Assembly: GCA_964564845.1 (NCBI GenBank)
Contig: CAZMCN010000062.1
Span: 1-12,336 of the forward strand
Length of the DNA: 12,336 bases
Direction of reading: 5' to 3'
Origin: CAYXPG01 sp964564845
GTDB taxonomy: Bacteria > Planctomycetota > Phycisphaerae > Sedimentisphaerales > Anaerobacaceae
Of the stretch, positions 6,940 to 12,336 are shown in pieces. Numbering within the stretch: the stretch's first letter is position 1; every line of letters begins with the position of its first letter. Position numbers and translations under genes: made by a program. A model generated the notes under the pieces. That model searched no databases, was not told where the DNA came from, and saw nothing but the letters and a program-made list of their open reading frames with translations.

Positions 6940-6967
6940 TTGCAACCAAAAATAGTTTGGTTACAAT
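6940..6967 (+). promoter_or_regulatory. Promoter with embedded inverted repeat, for the 84-aa gene
   Basis: TTGCAA (6940-6945) and TACAAT (6962-6967) have a 16-base spacing; the -10 matches consensus at five of six positions. AACCAAA (6944-6950) and TTTGGTT (6956-6962) form a perfect seven-base inverted repeat with a five-base centre that fills the spacer exactly. Such placement is typical of an operator for a repressor or a spacer-binding activator. The hairpin has no T-run, which argues against a terminator. Confidence 0.45.
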
Positions 6968-7025
6968 AGCGAACAGCGTATGCTTAAATTAAAGGCAAGC
7001 ATTTAACATTTAAGGAGGTATCCAA

Positions 7026-7280
7026 ATGCCTGAGGATATAATTGGAAAGGTATCAGATTTCTTTGCCCGACCTGTAGTAGCCGGTATCGAGTTAACAGCA
7101 GCTTTGAAAGTGGGGGATAAAATCCACATTAAGGGTCGTACTACCGACCTTGAAATGAATGTTGACTCAATGCAGATTAATAACGTACAGGTTCAGCAGG
7201 CTAAAGCAGGAGACTCTATTGGAGTAAAGGTCGGCGAGCGGGTACGAAAGGGGGATACAGTCTATAAGGTTACCGACTAA
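7026..7280 (+). CDS. Small translation elongation factor-like protein (EF-Tu domain 2-like)
   Basis: An 84-residue protein with an excellent ribosome binding site, AAGGAGG (7012-7018), seven bases before ATG. It resembles the stand-alone beta-barrel of translational GTPases (EF-Tu/IF2 domain 2). It opens with IGKVSDFFARPVVAGIELTA, continues with LKVGDKIHIKGRTTDLEMNVDSMQINNVQVQQAKAGDSIGVKVGERVRKGDTVYKV, and shows the typical order of hydrophobic strands, a GD turn and the AKAGDSIGVKV segment (about residues 59-69). There is no G domain, so it cannot act as a GTPase. Stand-alone proteins of this type are known in several bacterial phyla; their role is unsettled. It appears monocistronic and lies outside the islet. 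Confidence 0.82.
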   Translation: MPEDIIGKVSDFFARPVVAGIELTAALKVGDKIHIKGRTTDLEMNVDSMQINNVQVQQAKAGDSIGVKVGERVRKGDTVYKVTD

Positions 7281-7354
7281 GTTGCAGCTTGCACTCAAGA
7301 ATGGGTCAACCTCAAAATTATTTAAAGAATCTTTAGACTACGCAGGATTTGAAA

Positions 7355-7485
7355 TTGCCGGTAATGGCGAGCGAAGCGAAGATGTCCAATTTTGCGACAA
7401 ACTGCAAAATGGCAGCCCAGGCAATCTCAATTCTTAGCTGTGAGATTGCCTCGTCGCTGGCTATCCTGGCGATAACGGGTTAGAG
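7355..7485. repeat. Hairpin-rich probable dispersed repeat (REP/BIME-like)
   Basis: The 311-base gap between 7281 and 7591 holds two strong hairpins. ATTTTGC (7389-7395) pairs with GCAAAAT (7404-7410), and GGCAATCTCA (7420-7429) pairs perfectly with TGAGATTGCC (7441-7450) over an 11-base loop. On either side lie roughly inverted segments: GGTAATGGCGAGCGAAGCGAAG on the left, and on the right TGAGATTGCCTCGTCGCT followed by a GGCGATAACGGG tail. These resemble the widespread GAGATTGCTTCGTCGCT...CTCGCAATGAC dispersed element I recall from environmental genomes. An inverted pair of such units would give this structure. No coding capacity is evident. Confidence 0.5.
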
Positions 7486-7591
7486 TGTCAGGAAAATTGG
7501 TTAAACATAGTAAAATTAATGTTATCCGCAGGATGCCTGACGGCAAATGAGAAGTCCCGATTTAATAATCTTTTGAGCGAAAAGGACAGTT

Positions 7592-7954
7592 ATGGACGAA
7601 CCCTTTAAAGAACTTGAAGATGAAATCGACGATTTAAAACAGGAACTGAAAAACTTTCAGCAGGAGAAGGAACGTGTCAGAGCTATTGTAGGGAAAATTG
7701 GCGGTGTTCCAACGTTTAATACAAAACTGGCCAACTGGATATTCATTGTTGTAATCGTGATTACTTTGGCTATTTCGATAATCGGCGGCGAAAGATGGCA
7801 GCTTTTGATGATAGAAGCAGCTACTGTTGCTCTGTCGGTAAAAATCATCTATATGATACACTGCCAGATGAAGATGAATCATTTCAAACTCTGGATGCTC
7901 TCCTCGATAGAATGGCGACTTAACGAAATGATGAAACACGTAAGAAAATCTTAA
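7592..7954 (+). CDS. Small coiled-coil membrane protein of unknown function
   Basis: I do not recognise a family for this 120-residue protein. Residues 1-34 (MDEPFKELEDEIDDLKQELK and onward) form a strongly acidic/basic heptad pattern typical of a coiled coil. Two hydrophobic segments follow: about 49-65 (WIFIVVIVITLAISIIG) and a weaker one at about 71-90 (LLMIEAATVALSVKIIYMIH). The C-terminus is basic and amphipathic (WRLNEMMKHVRKS). A hairpin-anchored inner-membrane protein with a cytoplasmic coiled coil is the simplest reading. The ATG at 7592 follows AAAAGGAC at about 7579-7586. No neighbour is close enough to form an operon. Confidence 0.7.
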   Translation: MDEPFKELEDEIDDLKQELKNFQQEKERVRAIVGKIGGVPTFNTKLANWIFIVVIVITLAISIIGGERWQLLMIEAATVALSVKIIYMIHCQMKMNHFKLWMLSSIEWRLNEMMKHVRKS

Positions 7955-8049
7955 GGCTCCTGCCTGACCGATTCTTTCTATCGATGCCTGATGCTGGAGT
8001 GTGGAATTTGAAGTCGTAGATTAAAAGCTGAAAATACCCACTCCCTATT

Positions 8050-8107
8050 GGCTTTCCAGAGCCAAAGCACAAGACAGAGCCGCAATTTAGCGCTTTCTTG
8101 GAAAGCT
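8050..8107 (+). ncRNA. Candidate structured RNA element, 5' hairpin
   Basis: GGCTTTCCA (8050-8058) pairs with TGGAAAGCT (8099-8107): eight Watson-Crick pairs and one G-U. A second stem, AAAGC with GCTTT (8064-8068/8092-8096), is nested inside, separated from the first by a small asymmetric internal loop. This makes a long imperfect hairpin in the 436-base gap between 7955 and 8390. No known RNA family comes to mind. It may belong with the structure at 8144-8240 or stand alone. Confidence 0.35.
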
Positions 8108-8143
8108 GCCGAGCATTACAACTCGAGTGCGGATTATAAAATA

Positions 8144-8240
8144 ATATACTCACCATTGGGGGCTGTACGCCCGAAACCGGCAACGTTCCCTGTGGCCGGG
8201 TCAGCAAGTAATACTTACCGTGGCACTCCCTGGGGTATAT
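8144..8240 (+). ncRNA. Candidate structured RNA upstream of gltB
   Basis: A closing stem 8144-8151/8233-8240 (ATATACTC with GGGTATAT, eight pairs including one U-G) and an inner stem 8158-8162/8226-8230 (GGGGG with CTCCC, including one G-U) enclose two hairpins: CCGGC/GCCGG (8177-8181/8195-8199) and AAGT/ACTT (8206-8209/8213-8216). The result resembles a junction of three helices with purine-rich single strands such as CCGAAACCGGCAAC. Both G-U pairs work only if the + strand is transcribed, supporting a + strand RNA. It ends 150 bases before gltB, so it could be a riboswitch-like leader or an independent small RNA. I could not match it to a known riboswitch, 6S, SRP or RNase P signature. Confidence 0.4.
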
Positions 8241-8304
8241 AACCAAACATATTGTCAATAAAAGGACTATATAAAAAAAGTAAGGTTGATTTTTAGCCGA
8301 TAAT

Positions 8305-8353
8305 TATATGGATATCGAAACATCGCAGCTTGCGCTGTACCGTTATCCATATA
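8305..8353 (+). promoter_or_regulatory. Leader hairpin 37 bases before gltB
   Basis: TATATGGATA (8305-8314) pairs perfectly over ten bases with TATCCATATA (8344-8353). The 29-base interior contains a second stem, CAGC/GCTG (8326-8329/8334-8337). The structure lies in the expected 5' untranslated region of gltB but leaves the ribosome binding site free. It may act in mRNA stability, attenuation or protein binding. A DNA-level operator is also possible because the outer stem is a perfect inverted repeat. Confidence 0.45.
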
Positions 8354-8390
8354 GAGACGGCTACAGGTATTTTGCATTTGAGGAAAAGGG

Positions 8391-11300
8391 ATGTCAGAAG
8401 TTCCGAAGGATAGAGGTTTATATGAGAGAAGGCGTGAACACGATGGCTGTGGTATAGGTGCGGTTGTAAACATTTGCGGAAAGCGCGACCATTCAATCAT
8501 CGAATACGGCAAGGAGATTTTGCTGAACCTGCATCATCGTGGAGCGGCCGGCGCTGATGAGGTCACAGGTGATGGTGCGGGGATTCTCTTTCAGATTCCG
8601 CATGAGTTTTTCTCGTCCGAGTGCGAAAAACTGGGCTTTTCTTTACCTGAGCCGTCACAATACGGGGTAGGTATGGTATTCGGTCCACAGGATACAGGGC
8701 TTTGCCGGCAGTGTGGTGAAATTCTGGAAGCTGCGATTGTCCATTACGGAATGAAGGTTCTTGGTTGGCGGAACGTGCCGTTTTCCAACGATTGTCTCGG
8801 CCGAATTGCTCGGGAGGCTGAACCCGCTATCAAACAGGTTTTTGTAGATGCCGTCGGTTTGAAAAATGAAGTGTTAGAGCGGCATTTATTTCTGGCACGC
8901 AAACGGGCAGAAAGACTGGTGATGGAGAAGTTCGGCGAGGATGGCCGGGACTTCTATGTAACTTCACTTTCATACAGGACAATCTGCTACAAAGGGATGT
9001 TTATGGCCTGGCAGTTGTTCAGCTATTATCCAGACCTTGCTGATGAACGTTTGACCTCGGCCCTTGCGATTGTTCACCAGCGTTACAGCACGAATACTTT
9101 TCCCAACTGGCGTCTTGCCCAGCCGTTTCGCTGTGTGGCTCACAACGGCGAGATTAATACACTCAGCGGTAATCGTAATTGTCTGCAGGCCCGCGAGGAG
9201 AAAATGGCCGGCAAAGTATTTGGCGAAGACCTTAGCGACCTGTTTCCAATTTTGACTCCCGGAGCAAGTGACTCGGCGTGTTTTGACAATATGCTTGAGC
9301 TTTTGATACGGGCTGGCAGAAGTCTGCCGCATTCTATGATGATGATGATACCCGAAGCCTTTGGTCCGGACTATCACATCAGCAGAGACAAACGGGCATT
9401 TTATGAGTATCACGCATCGATAATGGAGCCGTGGGACGGTCCGGCGGCAATGGTATTTACAGACGGACGACTCATTGGCGGAACGCTCGACCGCAATGGT
9501 TTGAGACCCTGCCGTTACCTTGTTACTACTGATGGGCTGGCGATTGTTGCCAGTGAGGCCGGAGTTGTGGAATTTGAGCCGGAAAAAATTCGTAAAAAAG
9601 GGCGCCTGCGCCCCGGACATATGTTTCTTGTTGATACAGCCGAAGGGCGAATCATTACAGACAACGAAATAAAGAGCAGGATTGCCCGCCGGAGGCCCTA
9701 CCGAAGATGGCTTGATGAAAACAGAATTGAGCTTCGCGGACTCTTTGACGCCCCCAAGCTTGTAAAAAGTAACCCTCAGACCATATCCCGACGGATGCGC
9801 GCCTTCGGATATAATCGTGAAGAGCTCAGAATGATTCTGACACCAATGGCCGTCTATGGTCAGGAACCAATAGGCTCGATGGGTAATGACACGCCGCTTG
9901 CGGTGCTGTCTGATAGACCAAAACTGCTGTTTGGTTACTTCAAACAGCTCTTTGCACAGGTAACGAATCCTCCGATTGACCCGCTTCGGGAAGGATTGGT
10001 TATGAGTTTGATGATGTTTACAGGCAGGCGTGAAAATATCCTTGATGAAACTCCGCAGCATTGCAAACAGCTTGAGCTGCCCCATCCTATCCTGACCAAT
10101 GAAGACATAGAACGGCTGCGGACGGTCAACCGTGAAGACTTTAAGGTCGTTACCGTTCCAGCAGTTTTCGAGGCCGGGACATCGGACGCAGCAGAAAGTC
10201 TTCGAACCGGGCTGGATTCACTGGTCAATCGGGTGGAAGAAGCCATCAAAAACGGCGCTTCAGTGATAATTATCAGCGACCGCCAGGTTTCATCGGCAAA
10301 GGCAGCAATTCCATCGCTTCTGGCAACATCGGCTCTTTACCATGGTATGCTCGACAGAGGACTTCGTTCCCAGGCCGGGTTGATTATTGAGAGCGGGGAG
10401 CCGAGAGAGGTTATGCATTTCTGTCTTTTATGCGGCTATGGTGCTAACGCCATCAATCCATACCTGGTATTTGAGGCGCTGGATGAGTTACACCGCCAGG
10501 GCGAACTGCCGGAAAATATGGAGCCGGTTCAGATTGCAGACAACTACATCGCCGCGGTCAAAAAAGGCATTTTGAAAACAATGAGCAAGATGGGCATATC
10601 AACGCTTCGCAGCTATCATACAGCCCAGTTATTTGAGGCAATCGGGTTAAATCGCGATTTTGTTGATAAGTATTTTACCGGAACCAGTTCACGTATTGGT
10701 GGAGTAGGACTCGAAGAAATTGCAAAAGAGGCCCTTGCTCGTCATAAAGCGGCCTTTGGTGGACGTCCTGCGGCAGCACTTGATTTGGATTTCGGCGGCG
10801 AGTATCATTTCAGACACGAAGGACAGCGGCATCTCTGGAACCCGACTACGGTATCGAAACTGCAGCATGCAGTTAAATTGAACGATGCAAATGCCTATGC
10901 TGATTATGCAGAGGCGGTAAATGACCAGTCGAAAAATCTCTATACATTGCGCGGGCTCTTTGAGTTTGTCGGCAGCGAGCCAATAGCCATCGATGAAGTC
11001 GAACCTGCCGAGAAGATAGTAAAGAGATTTTGCACCGGCGCAATGAGTCATGGTTCGATAAGCAAGGAAGCGCACGAGTGTTTGGCCGTTGCGATGAACC
11101 GTTTGGGAGCAATGAGTAACACTGGTGAAGGCGGTGAGGACCCGTCTCGTTACGTGCCCGAGCCCAACGGCGACTCAAAAAACTGTGGTATCAAACAGGT
11201 CGCCAGCGGCAGATTCGGTGTTACCATAAACTATCTTGCCCACGCTAAGGAGCTGCAGATAAAGATAGCTCAGGGCGCCAAGCCGGGGGAAGGCGGTCAA

Positions 11301-12336
11301 CTGCCGGGACATAAGGTAACAGATGAAATCGCCCGGTTAAGATACTCGACGCCGGGTGTAACGCTTATTTCGCCGCCGCCTCATCACGATATTTATTCGA
11401 TTGAGGATTTGGCACAGCTTATCTATGACCTCAAGTGCAGCAATCCGGGCGTGAAAGTTTCGGTGAAACTTGTTGCCGAGGTTGGCGTCGGCACAATTGC
11501 CGCCGGTGTTGCAAAAGGTAACGCAGACGAGGTCCTTATCAGCGGTCATGACGGCGGGACGGGGGCAAGCCCGCTTTCCTCGATTAAGCATACCGGCTGT
11601 CCGTGGGAACTCGGACTGGCTGAAACTCAGCAGGTGCTTGTGATGAACGGACTGCGAGAGAGAATCAGAATTCAGGTTGACGGCCAGCTCAAAACCGGCA
11701 GGGACGTCGTCGTAGCGGCACTGCTTGGGGCGGACAGATTTGGTTTCGGCACCGCTGCTCTTGTTTCCCTTGGGTGTACACTGCTGCGAAAGTGTCACGA
11801 AGGCGCCTGTCTGTTTGGAATTGGGACGCAAGACCCAGAGCTTAGAAAACGATTTGCGGGAAAGCCCGAATATATCGAAAGGTTTATGTATTTTGTCGCC
11901 GAAGAAGTCCGCCGGATTATGGCCGAACTTGGCTTCAGGAAATTCGAAGATATGGTCGGCAAAGTTAATCGGCTTTGTGTTCGCAGGGCAATTGACCACT
12001 TCAAGGCCAAAGGATTGGATTTCTCAGGCATATTTAATCAGTCGGAGCTTTTCGAAAAGAAATCGACGGGAGTATGCGGCGTTCAGCCGAGTAAGATTGA
12101 TGACCACCTTGATTGGCAGCTTTTGGAAAAAGCCAGAGATGCTATCGAAAAGAAAAAGAAGACCGTAATCGACATCCCTATCCGCAATACGAACCGGACG
12201 GTAGGTACAATTTTGAGTAATCGTATCGTTCAAAAATACGGCCCCGAAGGCCTGCCTGACAACACGCTGGAAATTGTTTTTCACGGTTCGGCCGGACAAA
12301 GCTTCGGTGCGTTCTTAGTTCGTGGTGTAACCTTGA
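8391..12336 (+). CDS. gltB: Glutamate synthase large subunit (GltB), 3' end beyond window
   Basis: The frame is open from ATG 8391 to the right edge (1315 codons); bacterial GltB is about 1500, so some 200 residues are missing. An in-frame stop at 8379-8381 fixes this ATG as the first start, with AGGA at 8381-8384 as binding site. The class II glutaminase domain begins at Cys20 (EHDGCGIG), the expected N-terminal nucleophile after removal of a 19-residue propeptide; HQRYSTNTFPNW (R231) and HNGEINTL (from H251) bind glutamine. The central domain is followed by the FMN/2-oxoglutarate synthase domain (from about residue 880), with GAMSHGSISKEAH, KPGEGGQLPGHKV and GHDGGTGASP. The 3Fe-4S ligands C1129, C1135 and C1140 show the CX5C, CX4C pattern. 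The GXGXG beta-helix begins near 1260. It transfers glutamine amide nitrogen to 2-oxoglutarate, giving two glutamates. The electron donor (NADPH via GltD, or ferredoxin) cannot be told here. Confidence 0.97.
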   Translation, partial: MSEVPKDRGLYERRREHDGCGIGAVVNICGKRDHSIIEYGKEILLNLHHRGAAGADEVTGDGAGILFQIPHEFFSSECEKLGFSLPEPSQYGVGMVFGPQDTGLCRQCGEILEAAIVHYGMKVLGWRNVPFSNDCLGRIAREAEPAIKQVFVDAVGLKNEVLERHLFLARKRAERLVMEKFGEDGRDFYVTSLSYRTICYKGMFMAWQLFSYYPDLADERLTSALAIVHQRYSTNTFPNWRLAQPFRCVAHNGEINTLSGNRNCLQAREEKMAGKVFGEDLSDLFPILTPGASDSACFDNMLELLIRAGRSLPHSMMMMIPEAFGPDYHISRDKRAFYEYHASIMEPWDGPAAMVFTDGRLIGGTLDRNGLRPCRYLVTTDGLAIVASEAGVVEFEPEKIRKKGRLRPGHMFLVDTAEGRIITDNEIKSRIARRRPYRRWLDENRIELRGLFDAPKLVKSNPQTISRRMRAFGYNREELRMILTPMAVYGQEPIGSMGNDTPLAVLSDRPKLLFGYFKQLFAQVTNPPIDPLREGLVMSLMMFTGRRENILDETPQHCKQLELPHPILTNEDIERLRTVNREDFKVVTVPAVFEAGTSDAAESLRTGLDSLVNRVEEAIKNGASVIIISDRQVSSAKAAIPSLLATSALYHGMLDRGLRSQAGLIIESGEPREVMHFCLLCGYGANAINPYLVFEALDELHRQGELPENMEPVQIADNYIAAVKKGILKTMSKMGISTLRSYHTAQLFEAIGLNRDFVDKYFTGTSSRIGGVGLEEIAKEALARHKAAFGGRPAAALDLDFGGEYHFRHEGQRHLWNPTTVSKLQHAVKLNDANAYADYAEAVNDQSKNLYTLRGLFEFVGSEPIAIDEVEPAEKIVKRFCTGAMSHGSISKEAHECLAVAMNRLGAMSNTGEGGEDPSRYVPEPNGDSKNCGIKQVASGRFGVTINYLAHAKELQIKIAQGAKPGEGGQLPGHKVTDEIARLRYSTPGVTLISPPPHHDIYSIEDLAQLIYDLKCSNPGVKVSVKLVAEVGVGTIAAGVAKGNADEVLISGHDGGTGASPLSSIKHTGCPWELGLAETQQVLVMNGLRERIRIQVDGQLKTGRDVVVAALLGADRFGFGTAALVSLGCTLLRKCHEGACLFGIGTQDPELRKRFAGKPEYIERFMYFVAEEVRRIMAELGFRKFEDMVGKVNRLCVRRAIDHFKAKGLDFSGIFNQSELFEKKSTGVCGVQPSKIDDHLDWQLLEKARDAIEKKKKTVIDIPIRNTNRTVGTILSNRIVQKYGPEGLPDNTLEIVFHGSAGQSFGAFLVRGVTL

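Larger units (their letters stand above)
6485..7011. other. Non-coding stretch spanning the right islet boundary
   Basis: Between the permease gene and the small EF-Tu-like gene I see the tandem 11-mers, the orphan att core and, near the end, a promoter with an inverted repeat. Translation of the longest open frame (minus strand, 6656-6949) crosses the att core and shows no family features or usable start context, so no gene is called. From 6795 to about 6939 I see nothing recognisable. Confidence 0.5.

Noticed and set aside
6656..6949. Minus-strand 97-residue frame across the right att core
   Set aside because: It crosses the islet boundary, has no recognisable features and no convincing start signal.
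8144..8240. SAM-type riboswitch, because of the CCGGCAAC segment
   Set aside because: Only this short stretch resembles SAM riboswitches; the remaining core motifs and helix order do not fit.
7920..8258. Minus-strand 112-residue frame over the gltB upstream region
   Set aside because: It covers the structured non-coding region, overlaps the end of the coiled-coil gene and has no start context. The G-U pairing favours a + strand RNA instead.
8970..10085. Minus-strand 371-residue frame
   Set aside because: It is antisense to gltB, whose + strand frame is open throughout with all enzyme motifs; the antisense translation resembles no family.
11337..11999. Minus-strand 220-residue frame
   Set aside because: Antisense to the FMN and iron-sulfur region of gltB; an artefact of its codon composition.
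1..12336. CRISPR array, toxin-antitoxin pair or phage defence cluster
   Set aside because: No regularly spaced repeats and no recognisable defence genes are present; the tandem 11-mers occur only in pairs.

Overview
The window looks like chromosomal DNA of a Gram-negative environmental bacterium. An outer-membrane lipoprotein, a tripartite efflux system and a long bacterial-type glutamate synthase all support this. The left edge carries low-complexity direct repeats and a GAGCTTGTCGAAC-type dispersed motif of the kind seen in planctomycete (Phycisphaerae-like) metagenome assemblies. That placement is only a recollection-based guess; no rRNA or other marker in the window decides it.

Layout. 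(1) 1-248: repeat-rich non-coding DNA with a promoter, then an unrecognised 132-residue protein (249-647). (2) 727-817: an intact tRNA-Ser(GCU) with a long variable arm. (3) 801-6794: a probable small genomic islet of about 6 kb inserted at the 3' end of that tRNA. The last 17 bases of the tRNA plus two more (801-819) recur exactly at 6776-6794. Just inside each end lies a pair of related 11-bp repeats (979-1000 and 6627-6648) in the same orientation, resembling arm-type integrase sites. No integrase gene is present. (4) Islet cargo, 1102-6484: five tightly packed genes on the + strand. They encode a TetR-type repressor, a TolC/NodT-like outer-membrane lipoprotein, a HlyD/MacA-like adaptor, a MacB-type ATPase and a MacB-type permease. 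A near-perfect 23-bp palindrome upstream of the regulator suggests autoregulation of the whole unit. (5) 6795-8390: chromosomal spacer DNA holding an EF-Tu domain-2-like small protein (7026-7280), a hairpin-rich probable dispersed repeat (about 7355-7485), a small coiled-coil membrane protein (7592-7954), and a roughly 435-base non-coding stretch rich in predicted RNA structure. (6) 8391 to the right edge: gltB, the glutamate synthase large subunit, cut by the window end after 1315 codons.

How it fits together. The islet is a self-contained export module: a ligand-responsive repressor controls a periplasm-spanning pump that carries an unknown toxic compound or lipid-like substrate from the inner membrane or periplasm to the outside. 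The flanking genes are unrelated housekeeping or unknown genes. The most unusual points are the integrase-less tRNA-associated islet with preserved att and arm-like sites, and the structured non-coding region and leader hairpin before gltB. All structures were found by eye and have not been computed.
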